A stretch of DNA of 64,000 bases from an uncultured Vibrio sp. (GTDB taxonomy: Bacteria; Pseudomonadota; Gammaproteobacteria; Enterobacterales; Vibrionaceae). The translations under genes and the position numbers were made by a program. The notes beneath the pieces were generated by a model, which had not been told where the DNA came from, did not search any database, and saw only the letters and a list, made by a program, of their open reading frames with translations. Numbering within the stretch: the first letter of the stretch is position 1; each line of letters opens with the position of its first letter. Location: positions 248,001-312,000 of the forward strand of contig CANNGN010000004.1 of assembly GCA_947504195.1 (NCBI GenBank), read 5' to 3'. Positions 18,172 to 27,134 of this stretch are shown in pieces.

Positions 18172-19503
18172 ATGGACTTAACGATAAACCCACTTTGGGA
18201 ATTGCGTCATAATGATGAAAACAAACTTCGCCTCAATGACCATCGAAGTCCATTCCAACGCGACCGCGCTCGCATTCTCCACTCTGCTGCTTTTCGTCGC
18301 TTACAAGCCAAAACTCAAATTCATGGTACTAACCTGAATGACTTTCATCGTACGAGGCTGACTCACTCCCTTGAGGCCGCGCAGATAGGAACTGGAATTG
18401 CCGCTCAATTAAAACTGAAACACCCAGAACTGAATTCACTACTGGGCTCAGATAGCTTAATTGATTCTCTCTGTTTAGCTCATGATATTGGTCACCCACC
18501 CTACGGTCACGGTGGTGAAGTTGCCCTAAATTATATGATGCGTGACCACGGTGGCTTTGAAGGCAATGCACAAACATTTCGAATCGTGACTCGCCTAGAG
18601 CCATATACCGAACACCATGGTATGAACCTTTCTCGTCGCACTCTACTTGGATTGCTAAAATATCCAGTATTGATTAGCCAACTAAGCGCTAAAACTCAGC
18701 CACACCCACCGATTAATCAACGCCAGCTCAAAGCCAAAGATTGGGCACCCGCGAAAGGAGTGTATGACTGCGATCAAACTAAGCTAACGAGCGTATTTGA
18801 ACCGTTAAGTGATCATGATAAAAAACAGATCGCAACGTTACGTGACCCAATGAACGACAACCCAAATCGACATCAGAAAACTCGGTTTAAATCTCTCGAT
18901 TGTTCCATCATGGAGCTGGCGGACGATATTGCTTACGGCGTCCACGATTTAGAAGATGCTATCGTGTTAGGCATGGTTAATCGCAATCAGTGGCGAGAAG
19001 CAGCCGAAGCTAACTTAACTCAATGCGGTGATCCTTGGTTTGAAACGAATCTAGACTCGATCAGTGACATGCTATTTTCCGGAGAGCATTTTAAGCGAAA
19101 GGATGCCATTGGAGGAATGGTGAACGCTTTACTAACGAACGCGCGAATTCAACCAGTAGATTGCCACTTTGACTCTCCATTGCTAGCGTATAATGCCATT
19201 CTCGAACCAGCGATGGCACAAGCTTTAGGTGTGTTAAAACAATTCGTCAGTCATTATGTGATTCAAAATCCTCAAGTTCAGCGCTTCGAATATAAGGGGC
19301 AGCAGATCATTATGGAATTATTTGAAGCATTAAATGCTGATCCTGAACGATTACTCCCTGAATCAACGCAACAAAAATGGCGACTGGCTGAACAGCAATC
19401 CGATCAAGGTATGCGTGTGATCTGTGACTATATCGCAGCCATGACCGATGCCTACGCACAACGTCTTCATCAAGAACTGTTTTCGAGTAATAGCATCCGA
19501 TAA
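18172..19503 (+). CDS. dGTPase-like deoxyribonucleoside triphosphate triphosphohydrolase
   Basis: The 443-residue HD-domain enzyme has RDRARILHSAAFRRLQAKTQI, the metal-binding RLTHSLEAAQIG (about 62) and CLAHDIGHPPYGHGGE (about 102), and ELADDIAYGVHDLEDA (about 244). It belongs to the shorter Dgt-like group, whose members hydrolyse dNTPs to nucleoside and triphosphate and include enzymes with anti-phage activity through dNTP depletion. AGGAG sits about 7 bp before the ATG. With yfbR it forms a pair acting on dNTPs and dNMPs. Confidence 0.9.
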   Translation: MDLTINPLWELRHNDENKLRLNDHRSPFQRDRARILHSAAFRRLQAKTQIHGTNLNDFHRTRLTHSLEAAQIGTGIAAQLKLKHPELNSLLGSDSLIDSLCLAHDIGHPPYGHGGEVALNYMMRDHGGFEGNAQTFRIVTRLEPYTEHHGMNLSRRTLLGLLKYPVLISQLSAKTQPHPPINQRQLKAKDWAPAKGVYDCDQTKLTSVFEPLSDHDKKQIATLRDPMNDNPNRHQKTRFKSLDCSIMELADDIAYGVHDLEDAIVLGMVNRNQWREAAEANLTQCGDPWFETNLDSISDMLFSGEHFKRKDAIGGMVNALLTNARIQPVDCHFDSPLLAYNAILEPAMAQALGVLKQFVSHYVIQNPQVQRFEYKGQQIIMELFEALNADPERLLPESTQQKWRLAEQQSDQGMRVICDYIAAMTDAYAQRLHQELFSSNSIR

Positions 19504-19532
19504 AAAACTAACGCCTTCCTGCTTAGTTTTTT
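19502..19532. terminator. Weak bidirectional terminator between the dGTPase and DTW genes
   Basis: AAAAAACTAA and TTAGTTTTTT form a 10-bp AT-rich stem around an 11-nt loop, with a further T-run on the right. The right arm overlaps the DTW gene stop codon. Confidence 0.55.
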
Positions 19533-20143
19533 TTGTTCAGATAATTGCGTTCAAAAACCCCAGCTGGCATTTGTGCAATTTGAAACTCAATCATCTTCTC
19601 AAATGTGGTGATCAGTGATGAAAAATCTCGTTCTGGATGCCATAAAGATAGCAAATGAAATCCTGCCTCAACCGTCGATAAAGCGTTGGGATCAGGCGCT
19701 TTCCGAATTCGATAATTTCCATGCAACTCGCTTGGTAACTTAACACAAGGCAAGCAATGTAGATTGCTCGACAACTGCCATATTTTGTAGGCTTTCTTCC
19801 ATGTACCATCTAAGAGAATCGCACGTTGTTTTCGGCTATTGCTGTTCTTTGTAGGTTTATTTGAGAGTGCGATAGCGTATTCTCTCGGATATAATACAAA
19901 ATGCTCATACTCTGCATCACCGAGAAGTCGATTTAGACCCTCGTGATTGGAGAAGTCCTCACCAATAAAGAGATGTGAGTTTGGTAAAGACAGTGCCAGT
20001 ATTTTCGCTGTGCCCATTGGACGATGTTCTTCTGTTGGATGCTGAAGAATAACAAGTTCCAAATTAGAATTAAGCGTTTGAATTGTTGAGCAAATACATG
20101 CTCTTTTAGCCTTTCCACATTGAGAGCAATAACGAGAAGTCAT
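19523..20143 (-). CDS. DTW-domain protein, tRNA-uridine aminocarboxypropyltransferase family
   Basis: The 206-residue protein begins with a zinc-ribbon-like CSQCGKAKRACICS. It has the HP-T-E-HRP-GTAKI region near residue 38 and the signature ILLDGTWKKAYKI, the DTW motif in its DGTW form (about 115), followed by YRIRKAP. Known members (TapT/YfiP, DTWD1/2) transfer the aminocarboxypropyl group of SAM to uridine in tRNA, giving acp3U. It is shorter than TapT, so the exact tRNA position is uncertain. Its ATG directly abuts the divergent rhombosortase ATG. Confidence 0.85.
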   Translation of the reverse strand: MTSRYCSQCGKAKRACICSTIQTLNSNLELVILQHPTEEHRPMGTAKILALSLPNSHLFIGEDFSNHEGLNRLLGDAEYEHFVLYPREYAIALSNKPTKNSNSRKQRAILLDGTWKKAYKIWQLSSNLHCLPCVKLPSELHGNYRIRKAPDPNALSTVEAGFHLLSLWHPERDFSSLITTFEKMIEFQIAQMPAGVFERNYLNKKN

Positions 20144-20689
20144 ATGTATCGAATCCTAATTTTAGCCATAATTACCCTAATCTGTATCTTTGCCCAGCAC
20201 CCGGTAGTATCCCACGCTATGATATGGGATAGAGAACTTATTCTCGATGGCGAATGGTGGCGAATTTTAACAGGAAACCTTACCCATACAAACCTACCAC
20301 ACCTCATAATGAATGTTGCCGCATTATGGCTGATCGGAATCATTTTTCAATCGCACCCATTTCAACTACTAGTGATCACCATTGCTTTATCAATCATCGT
20401 GGGTGGAGCGTTAATACCATTCTCTAATATCGACCAATATGTCGGGCTTTCAGGAACATTACATGGTTTATTCGTCTACGGTGCGCTGCAGGAATTAATG
20501 AAAGGAAAAGCAAGCAGTTGGCTGTTAGTCTTAGGGATAATCGTAAAAGTTGGATGGGAGCAATGGGCTGGACCATTAGCCTCTACAGAAGAGATGATCG
20601 ATGCACCCATTGCAATTGAAGCACATCTTATCGGCCTAGTTGCAGGGATATTCCTCGCCTTCATAACACCCAACCATCGACAACTATAG
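20144..20689 (+). CDS. rrtA: Rhombosortase, rhomboid-family intramembrane protease
   Basis: The 181-residue membrane protein has about six helices. The catalytic pair is visible as the serine in GLSGTLHG (about residue 102) and the histidine in EAHLIGLVAG (about 160). NLTHTNLPHLIMN is the typical rhomboid loop-helix segment. Rhombosortases process proteins with C-terminal GlyGly-CTERM tails on their way to the surface; the substrates are not in this window. The ATG at 20144 has GAGAAG upstream inside the divergent gene. A TTG 24 bp further upstream would overlap that gene and was rejected. Confidence 0.88.
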   Translation: MYRILILAIITLICIFAQHPVVSHAMIWDRELILDGEWWRILTGNLTHTNLPHLIMNVAALWLIGIIFQSHPFQLLVITIALSIIVGGALIPFSNIDQYVGLSGTLHGLFVYGALQELMKGKASSWLLVLGIIVKVGWEQWAGPLASTEEMIDAPIAIEAHLIGLVAGIFLAFITPNHRQL

Positions 20690-20762
20690 TGAATCTTGAG
20701 TCACACTGAAGTCAATCATTGCCTATCTATTTTGATGTGCTTGATTGGCTTTTGAGTTTATT

Positions 20763-20930
20763 CTACTCCGTCGCGTTGTGAATGGCCTCTCTTGTTCCAT
20801 CAACCACTTCACCAGTCGTTGTTTTTGTTTGCTCCCATATTGTGGATGAATCCTTTTTTACGCCCTTTAGTGTTTCTGCACAACCAGTTAACAGCATAGC
20901 CATCGCGAATGTGACCAATGTTATTTTCAT
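20763..20930 (-). CDS. Entericidin-like small lipoprotein
   Basis: A complete 55-residue frame begins at an ATG with GGAG 8 bp upstream. It has a short lipoprotein signal peptide (MKITLVTFAMAMLLTGC) whose lipobox LLTGC places the acylated cysteine at residue 17. The mature part (ETLKGVKKDSSTIWEQTKTT, then an acidic end) resembles entericidin EcnA/EcnB peptides, which are small membrane lipoproteins with toxin/antidote behaviour in enterics. Only one copy is seen, so the antidote/toxin pairing cannot be inferred. It is too short to be noticed by simple length cut-offs. Confidence 0.8.
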   Translation of the reverse strand: MKITLVTFAMAMLLTGCAETLKGVKKDSSTIWEQTKTTTGEVVDGTREAIHNATE

Positions 20931-21233
20931 TATTCTTCTCCACTTATTCTATCGAATTGAAATATCGACTTTAGTTTCTCACTCTTTACTAATCATTAAA
21001 GACTTCGAGTACAAAGATGGCTTTTAAAAAAAGGAGTCAAAATTGTATCTCACTACGCATCGAATTTGTCACTCATTTATCTAGAGTTACATTTTTAAAT
21101 ATCGTAAATAAGACATTCTGACAGTTTGAACTACAATTTATGGATTAGAGCTTTTTTTAAAGGTAATGAGATCGCTTATTCCTCACGCAAGAATCGGTGT
21201 TGTCCCATAGGTATTCAATTCAAAGTGAAGCGC
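20931..21233. other. 303-bp gap before the HD-GYP gene
   Basis: This AT-rich stretch lies between the divergent entericidin-like and HD-GYP genes and must hold both promoters. I see no clear palindrome, riboswitch or terminator in it. A TTG-initiated in-frame extension of the HD-GYP protein from 21126 is open but not family-like. Confidence 0.4.
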
Positions 21234-22694
21234 ATGAATAAAATAAACTACGATCCTAATAAGACATTCCTCTACTATTTCACCGCCGCGGTCGTTTTTG
21301 GGACTTATGGGGGTAGAGTTTGCCCAATGCTTGAAACACTCACTGGATTAGAAATACTCTACCATGTGGGTTTGATATACAGCGTTTTATTTATCATTCG
21401 CCATATAGTATCTACACACTTCAACTTTTTAGGCATGAAAAACCTGGTCAATCTTGATGTTAGCCTAGCACTTTTAGCGAGTCTTCCATTTGCTGCTTAT
21501 TACTCTATTAGCTATGATTTCCCTCTGGATAGCAATGCCAAAGTGATCTTTGGAATGGCCCTTTTTGGCTTCTTAACCGGCTTCATTCTTGATCTACAGG
21601 CCAAAATTTATTCTCTTGACGATACTGCTGCATCCGCCAGTATCCCATCGAAAGATGAAAGACGCTCTATGGTCACCCAAGCTATTGTTCTTGTCGTGCT
21701 TTTACTTGCATTTTTGACCATATCCCTGACCATGATTGGAGTTAAAGACGTTTTTTGGCTCGAAAATAATCCCCAAAAATTGCTCGATGGTAGTGGCAAG
21801 ATTAGTGTTATTAAAGAGTTCGTTTATGTGTCTGTTGTTCTAATTGCTTATTCGATTTACATCATGACGATTTGGAGTTCGCTACTTAAACGTATCTTTG
21901 CTGGACATGAGGAAGCTCTAATACGAGTAACCTCCGGAGAAATCTCTAGCCGCCTTCCAGTATATTCAAATGATGAACTTGGGGCCGTTGCCTTAATGAC
22001 TAATTCAATGCTCGACTATCTTGAACGCAGTCAAGAGGAGATACAAGTCACTCGTGATGCCGCCATTGTTGGGCTTGCAGCTCTCGCTGAATCGAGAGAT
22101 AACGAAACTGGTGCTCACATCATTCGAACTCAAGAGTATGTGAAAATTCTCGCTATCGAAATATCAAAACACGAGAAACACCAGCAACAACTAACGCCTC
22201 ACTACATTGACTTATTGTACAAATCCGCCCCTCTTCATGATGTCGGCAAAGTTGGCATTCCTGACTCTGTCCTACTTAAACCTGGAAAGCTCACAGACGA
22301 AGAGTTCGATATTATGAAAGGACACCCGCAAATTGGCGCTGATGCATTGTCAATTGCTGAGGACCAACTAGGAAATAGTTCATTCTTAACCGTGGCACGA
22401 GAGATTTCGCTAACACACCACGAAAAATGGGATGGCTCGGGTTACCCTAATAAGCTAAGCCACGACGATATCCCAATAGCAGGACGTTTAATGGCGCTGG
22501 CGGATGTTTATGATGCCTTAATTTCAAAACGTGTGTATAAGCCAGCGTTCAGTCATGAGAAAGCCAAGTCTATCATTCTGGAAGGTTCTGGGTCTCACTT
22601 CGACCCAGATGTTGTCGATGCATTTCTAGCGGTAGAATCAGGCTTTATTAAGATTGCTGATATGTATAGAGATCGTAGTGAACTAGAAGAATAG
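21234..22694 (+). CDS. Membrane HD-GYP cyclic-di-GMP phosphodiesterase
   Basis: The 486-residue protein has an N-terminal membrane region of about six hydrophobic segments (residues 10-230). A short HAMP-like stretch (VTSGEISSRLPVYSNDELGA) and a helical linker follow, then a C-terminal HD-GYP domain. The domain has ETGAHIIRTQEY, HDVGKVGIPD (about 341), LTHHEKWDGSGYP with the GYP motif (about 400), and LADVYDALISKR. All expected metal ligands appear present, so it should hydrolyse c-di-GMP. The ATG at 21234 opens the protein just before the membrane region. The input signal is unknown. Confidence 0.88.
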   Translation: MNKINYDPNKTFLYYFTAAVVFGTYGGRVCPMLETLTGLEILYHVGLIYSVLFIIRHIVSTHFNFLGMKNLVNLDVSLALLASLPFAAYYSISYDFPLDSNAKVIFGMALFGFLTGFILDLQAKIYSLDDTAASASIPSKDERRSMVTQAIVLVVLLLAFLTISLTMIGVKDVFWLENNPQKLLDGSGKISVIKEFVYVSVVLIAYSIYIMTIWSSLLKRIFAGHEEALIRVTSGEISSRLPVYSNDELGAVALMTNSMLDYLERSQEEIQVTRDAAIVGLAALAESRDNETGAHIIRTQEYVKILAIEISKHEKHQQQLTPHYIDLLYKSAPLHDVGKVGIPDSVLLKPGKLTDEEFDIMKGHPQIGADALSIAEDQLGNSSFLTVAREISLTHHEKWDGSGYPNKLSHDDIPIAGRLMALADVYDALISKRVYKPAFSHEKAKSIILEGSGSHFDPDVVDAFLAVESGFIKIADMYRDRSELEE

Positions 22695-22704
22695 AACCAG
22701 AAAC

Positions 22705-22731
22705 AAAAAAGCCACACATACGTGTGGCTTT
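22705..22731. terminator. Bidirectional rho-independent terminator
   Basis: A 10-bp stem (AAAGCCACAC / GTGTGGCTTT) with a 4-nt loop, A-rich on the left and T-ended on the right, lies between the convergent HD-GYP and ybiT genes. Confidence 0.85.
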
Positions 22732-22750
22732 CATTATCAATATCTAATAA

Positions 22751-24343
22751 CTACCCGCTAATCCCCTGCGAACGAAGATATTCAGCATAACTGCCTCTAA
22801 AGTCAGTAATTTTATTGTCACTAATTACGATAACTCGCGTCGCCAGAGAATCAACAAAGATACGGTCATGAGAAACGAAAAACAACGTGCCTTTATATTG
22901 CTCAAGGGCCGTGTTTAATGACTCGATAGATTCCATATCCATGTGGTTGGTTGGTTCATCCATCAGCAGCATATTTGGTTTGTGCATCATAAGCTTACCT
23001 AAAAGCATACGACCTTGCTCACCACCAGACAGGACTTTAACTGACTTCTTAATATCGTCTTGACTAAACAGCATACGGCCTAAGAAGCTACGAATAACTT
23101 GCTCATCATCGCCTTCTTGACGCCATTGGTTCATCCAATCAAAAAGCGTCATATCTTTCTCAAAATCATGGGCATGATCTTGAGCGTAATAACCAATATT
23201 CGAGTTTTCAGACCATTGATACGTTCCGCTGCGAGGCGCTAATACGCCTGCTAATGTATTCAAGAGCGTGGTTTTACCTACGCCATTTTCACCAATAATT
23301 GCGACACGTTCGCCAACTTCAAAAATCGCCGAAAAATCACTAAAGAGATCATTGTCAAAACCTTGAGTTAGGTTTTCGACAACTAGAGCATTACGGAACA
23401 GCTCTTTTGACTGCTCGAAACGAATAAATGGATTTTGACGACTTGATGCTTTAACTTCATCTAGCTGAATCTTATCAATTTGTTTCGCTCGTGATGTTGC
23501 CTGCTTCGCTTTTGATGCATTAGCCGAGAAACGAGCAACGAAGGTTTGTAGCTCTGCAATTTGTGCTTTTTTCTTTGCGTTATCAGACAACAAACGTTCA
23601 CGTACTTGAGAAGCTGCCATCATGTATTCATCGTAGTTTCCTGGATAAAGACGTAATTCGCCGTAATCCAAATCAGCCATATGAGTACAAACCGAGTTTA
23701 GAAAGTGACGGTCGTGCGAGATGATAATCATGGTGCAGTTACGCTGGTTTAACGTCTCTTCAAGCCAGCGAATCGTATCCATATCCAGGTTGTTGGTTGG
23801 TTCGTCAAGCAACATGATGTGCGGGTCTGCGAATAATACCTGTGCTAACAGCACACGCAGTTTCCAGCCGGGAGCAACTTCACTCATCAAACCATAATGC
23901 TGCTCAAGAGGAATACCCACCGCCAACAGTAATTCACCGGCTTTGGATTCGGCCATATAACCGTCCATTTCAGCAAATTCTGTTTCAAGGTCAGCCACTT
24001 TCATTCCATCTTCTTCGCTCATTTCAGCTAAAGAATAGATGCGGTCACGTTCTTGTTTTACTTCCCAGAGTTCTTTGAAACCCATAATAACGGTATCAAC
24101 AACCGTATACTCTTCATAAGCAAACTGATCCTGATTCAGCTTCGCAACACGCTCGTTAGGGTCGTAACTCACGTTGCCACTGGTTTGCTCGAGCTCACCA
24201 CTTAGAATTTTCATAAAGGTTGATTTACCACAACCATTAGCACCAATAAGACCGTAGCGATTGCCTTCGCCAAATTTAACTGAAATGTTTTCAAACAGCG
24301 GCTTAGCACCAAACTGTTGAGTAATATTTGCGGTTGAAATCAA
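22751..24343 (-). CDS. ybiT: ABC-F family ATPase YbiT
   Basis: The 530-residue protein has two ABC cassettes and no membrane part. The first has Walker [10 protein letters not shown] (about 35) and [13 protein letters not shown] (about 180); the second has GENGVGKTT (about 353), the signature LSGGEQGRM and [13 protein letters not shown]. Between them is the ABC-F linker with [17 protein letters not shown]. Overall it matches YbiT, one of the four E. coli ABC-F paralogues acting on ribosomes. It is monocistronic, bounded by terminators or promoters on both sides. Confidence 0.93.
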   Translation of the reverse strand: MISTANITQQFGAKPLFENISVKFGEGNRYGLIGANGCGKSTFMKILSGELEQTSGNVSYDPNERVAKLNQDQFAYEEYTVVDTVIMGFKELWEVKQERDRIYSLAEMSEEDGMKVADLETEFAEMDGYMAESKAGELLLAVGIPLEQHYGLMSEVAPGWKLRVLLAQVLFADPHIMLLDEPTNNLDMDTIRWLEETLNQRNCTMIIISHDRHFLNSVCTHMADLDYGELRLYPGNYDEYMMAASQVRERLLSDNAKKKAQIAELQTFVARFSANASKAKQATSRAKQIDKIQLDEVKASSRQNPFIRFEQSKELFRNALVVENLTQGFDNDLFSDFSAIFEVGERVAIIGENGVGKTTLLNTLAGVLAPRSGTYQWSENSNIGYYAQDHAHDFEKDMTLFDWMNQWRQEGDDEQVIRSFLGRMLFSQDDIKKSVKVLSGGEQGRMLLGKLMMHKPNMLLMDEPTNHMDMESIESLNTALEQYKGTLFFVSHDRIFVDSLATRVIVISDNKITDFRGSYAEYLRSQGISG

Positions 24344-24526
24344 AACCAGACCCTTTATAAAAATGTGATGTATGTAGAAAAACTGGCGTCACGTTACTTG
24401 TTCACGCCCTATTCTGCAAGTGAAGTTTGCCTGTTTTTATCTAACAGATTTATTTTTCTAGATTATTATCTCAATGAGCCATTTGCTCTTACGTTATTAC
24501 GTAACCATCTAGCTCGCCTTAACAAA

Positions 24527-24552
24527 GAAAAACCCCGCAATTGCGAGGTTTA
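24527..24552 (-). terminator. Rho-independent terminator of sohB
   Basis: Read on the minus strand, AAACCTCGC-AATT-GCGGGGTTT is a 9-bp stem (one G-T pair) followed by a run of T. It begins about 20 bp after the sohB stop. Confidence 0.85.
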
Positions 24553-24570
24553 TTATTCTCTGGGTCGTCA

Positions 24571-25632
24571 TTAAACGATTGGTCGTTGTCCGCGGCTGAG
24601 CAATCTCATAAATACGTTTTCAGCAGCTTCTCCAGCAACACCGGATAGCTTATCAGTAAGCTTTTTCTTCTGTACATAACTGATCGCAAGCACGGTTTTC
24701 TCCTGACATGCATCTACAATCAAGTCATCAGACGTTTTTATCTCATCAACCAATCCAAGTTTGTGTGCTTGAGTTCCAAACCAATGCTCTCCCGTTGCAA
24801 CCGAGTCCACATCTAAAGAAGGGCGACGTTCTCGAATAAAGTCTTTAAACAAGCCGTGAGTTTCTTCTAACTCTTGTTTGAATTTCTCACGCGCTTTATC
24901 TGTGTTTTCACCAAACATTGTTAAAGTGCGCTTAAATTCGCCTGCGGTAAGCTGCTCATATTCAATATCATGTTTCTTTAAAAGCTTACTAAAGTTAGGC
25001 AATTGAGCAATCACGCCAATTGAACCGACGATCGCAAAAGGCGCTGAGACTACATGATCGGCTATACATGCCATCATATAACCACCACTCGCCGCGACTT
25101 TATCAACGGCAATCGTTAACTTAATCTCTTTCGCTTTTAAGCGGTCAAGTTGTGAGGATGCCAAACCGTAACCATGGACCATACCACCGCCAGATTCGAG
25201 CTTAAGCAATACTTCATCACCTTCTTGAGCAATAGCGAGAATCGCAGTGATCTCCTCACGAAGTGCGCTGACTTCTTTTGCATCGATACTGCCGTTGAAG
25301 TTCAACACAAAAAGATGTGCGTCGCGCTTCGCTTCCAGTGTGCCAGCTTTAGCGGCTTTCTTAATTTCTTTAGTTTCAGATTTGTGTTTCGCTTTCTCGT
25401 CTTTCTTTTCCGCTTTATGACGAGCTTTAAGAAAGGCTTCATCGTGAATATGATGCTCTAAATGCTCAACGGTATTCTTATGTTTCTCTGTCAAGTTAAC
25501 CACTTCCAACTCACCTTTTGATGATGGATGCTTTCCGTTAACCGACTTAATAATGATCAGTACAGCTACAATAGCCACGACCACAGTCGCAATCTTAGCT
25601 AAAAATAAGCCATAATCTAATAAAAATTCCAC
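24571..25632 (-). CDS. sohB: Inner-membrane signal-peptide-peptidase-like serine protease SohB
   Basis: The 353-residue protein starts at GTG (VEFLLDYGLFLAKI), with AGAGGA well spaced upstream, matching the E. coli SohB N-terminus. A longer in-frame ATG start at 25815 would cross the divergent yciK promoter. One membrane helix (about 8-30) and a very Lys/Glu/His-rich linker (about 55-105) precede the S49 domain. Catalytic features are KLESGGGMVHGYG, the serine in SAPFAIVGSIGVI and the lysine in AGEFKRTLT. The sohB/yciK divergent pair is the same as in E. coli. Confidence 0.93.
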   Translation of the reverse strand: MEFLLDYGLFLAKIATVVVAIVAVLIIIKSVNGKHPSSKGELEVVNLTEKHKNTVEHLEHHIHDEAFLKARHKAEKKDEKAKHKSETKEIKKAAKAGTLEAKRDAHLFVLNFNGSIDAKEVSALREEITAILAIAQEGDEVLLKLESGGGMVHGYGLASSQLDRLKAKEIKLTIAVDKVAASGGYMMACIADHVVSAPFAIVGSIGVIAQLPNFSKLLKKHDIEYEQLTAGEFKRTLTMFGENTDKAREKFKQELEETHGLFKDFIRERRPSLDVDSVATGEHWFGTQAHKLGLVDEIKTSDDLIVDACQEKTVLAISYVQKKKLTDKLSGVAGEAAENVFMRLLSRGQRPIV

Positions 25633-25710
25633 TGATGTAATCCTCTCATGTGCGATTTGGTGTATTGTACCCATCTTAATAAATAAATCATAACGATAAG
25701 GCGGTAGAGC

Positions 25711-26451
25711 GTGGATTATTCTGTTTCTTCGCAAGCTCTTAAAGGCAAAACCATTTTGGTCACGGGTGCAGGTGATGGCATCGGTAAACAAGCAGCAATC
25801 AGCTATGCTCAGCATGGCGCAACGGTTATCTTGTTAGGTCGAACCGTGGCTAAGCTAGAACAAACTTACGATGAAATCGAAAACCTGGGTGCGGCACAAC
25901 CAGCCATCATTCCTTTAGATATGAATGGTGCCACCAAACAGAATTATCAAGACATGGCGGACACAATTGATGGTCAATTTGGTCAGTTAGATGGTATTTT
26001 GCACAGCGCAGGTCTATTAGGTGTTATTACCCCATTCGAACATATAGGCGAAGACGCTTACGATGAGGTGATGCAAGTCAATGTGAAAGCGCCCTTTCTA
26101 ATGACACAAACCCTTTTGCCTTTGCTGCATAAGTCTGATGATGGACGAGTGATTTTCACCACATCAAGCGTCGGCCATGTTGGGCGAGCATATTGGGGTG
26201 TCTACGCGATGTCTAAGTTTGCAACAGAAGGAATGATGCAAGTTCTTGCGGATGAGTTAAGCAATACATCTGTTCGAGTCAATGCTATCAATCCAGGTGG
26301 CACACGGACCAAGATGCGTGCACAAGCCTTTCCAGCAGAAAATCCAGATAACCTGAAGACACCAGAAGATATTATTCCACTCTATTTGTATCTTATGGCA
26401 CCAGAAGGACAAGCGATTCACGGTCAATGCATCGACGCTCAGCCAAAGTAA
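25711..26451 (+). CDS. yciK: SDR-family oxidoreductase YciK
   Basis: The 246-residue short-chain dehydrogenase has the Rossmann motif LVTGAGDGIGKQAA (about residue 17), HSAGLLG (about 100), a catalytic serine in TTSSVGHVG (about 152), and YAMSK with the tyrosine-lysine pair (about 166). INPGGTRTKMRAQAFP is characteristic of YciK. The substrate is unknown. It starts with GTG, with AAGG upstream, so both members of this divergent pair use GTG. Confidence 0.92.
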   Translation: MDYSVSSQALKGKTILVTGAGDGIGKQAAISYAQHGATVILLGRTVAKLEQTYDEIENLGAAQPAIIPLDMNGATKQNYQDMADTIDGQFGQLDGILHSAGLLGVITPFEHIGEDAYDEVMQVNVKAPFLMTQTLLPLLHKSDDGRVIFTTSSVGHVGRAYWGVYAMSKFATEGMMQVLADELSNTSVRVNAINPGGTRTKMRAQAFPAENPDNLKTPEDIIPLYLYLMAPEGQAIHGQCIDAQPK

Positions 26452-26472
26452 GCCATTAAATCGATGAATTAC

Positions 26473-26495
26473 AGACGTGCTATGACAGCACGTCT
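26473..26495. terminator. Hairpin between yciK and the SemiSWEET gene
   Basis: AGACGTGCT and AGCACGTCT form a perfect 9-bp stem with a 5-nt loop between two convergent genes. A clean T-tract is missing, so its strength as a terminator is uncertain. Confidence 0.55.
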
Positions 26496-26520
26496 ATCAA
26501 TATCAGCCTAAAACCAAACT

Positions 26521-26808
26521 CTAAGGTAGGCACGTCTCTTTACGTTTCGCAAACACGCTTCTAAGCTTAACAACCAAAATCACCGAAGCAAGACTCAGTG
26601 TTGCGGTATTGGCAACAATTATCGGTAGATTCCAATCAAATAGCCCATAGATTAACCACAACGCAACCCCAAATACAAAAAATAAGTACATCCCCAACGA
26701 TATTGCATCCGTGTTTTTTGTCTTTAGTGTATGAATAACTTGAGGAATAAAAGAGCATGTCGTACAGAATGCCGCAGCATAGCCTAGATGAGATGGATCA
26801 ATGGTCAT
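26521..26808 (-). CDS. SemiSWEET family sugar transporter
   Basis: The 95-residue protein has three hydrophobic helices. The first carries the PQ-like motif in CTTCSFIPQVIHTLKTKNTDAISL (residues about 16-39); the second reads LFFVFGVALWLIYG. This is the SemiSWEET half-transporter layout, which works as a dimer for passive sugar movement. No sugar-metabolism gene is adjacent, so the substrate is unknown. Confidence 0.88.
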   Translation of the reverse strand: MTIDPSHLGYAAAFCTTCSFIPQVIHTLKTKNTDAISLGMYLFFVFGVALWLIYGLFDWNLPIIVANTATLSLASVILVVKLRSVFAKRKETCLP

Positions 26809-27134
26809 TGAGTTTATATTAACCTTAAAAATTGTTTCGCAATATACGCTGATTAGTGAGGGGCGGTATTATAAAAGCGAGCTCGCCTATCAGCAATAGA
26901 ATTAAGCCTTATAAATTCATTTGTCGGATAGATAATTCATCCGTAAATACGATCAACAAGAATGCCTACCTATTCACCACTTCATTTATGGAATCTCCCT
27001 TCCCGCATATGGAATGGTAATTTTAATGAAATGAGACTACCCACTGCGTCTTGTACTTAGCCATAAATTAGAATGCACTAACACAAATCGAAGCTCTTGA
27101 TCCTTTCGTACATTTCAAATGGAGGACTCGAAAC
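26809..27134. promoter_or_regulatory. 326-bp divergent control region with a 21-bp-spaced direct repeat
   Basis: The gap lies between the SemiSWEET gene and the membrane AraC regulator. TATGGAAT occurs at 26987-26994 and again at 27008-27015, exactly 21 bp apart on the same face of the helix. Direct half-sites with this spacing are typical of AraC-family dimers, so this could be a site for the downstream regulator. GGAGGA lies about 10 bp before the regulator ATG. Nothing else is recognisable. Confidence 0.45.

Noticed and set aside
20120-20143. TTG start extending rhombosortase
   Set aside because: It would overlap the divergent DTW gene and add residues before the first membrane helix; ATG at 20144 fits better.
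20782-21027. Plus-strand 81-codon frame
   Set aside because: It is antisense to the entericidin-like lipoprotein, which has a lipobox and RBS; the plus frame has neither.
21126-21233. TTG-initiated extension of the HD-GYP protein
   Set aside because: The extra 36 residues are not family-like, and the ATG at 21234 opens the protein just before its membrane region.
24365-24574. 69-codon plus-strand frame before the sohB terminator
   Set aside because: It runs through the sohB terminator hairpin and has no recognisable composition or RBS.
25633-25815. Longer ATG-started SohB
   Set aside because: The extension overlaps the divergent yciK start and promoter; the GTG at 25632 has a strong RBS and the homologous N-terminus.
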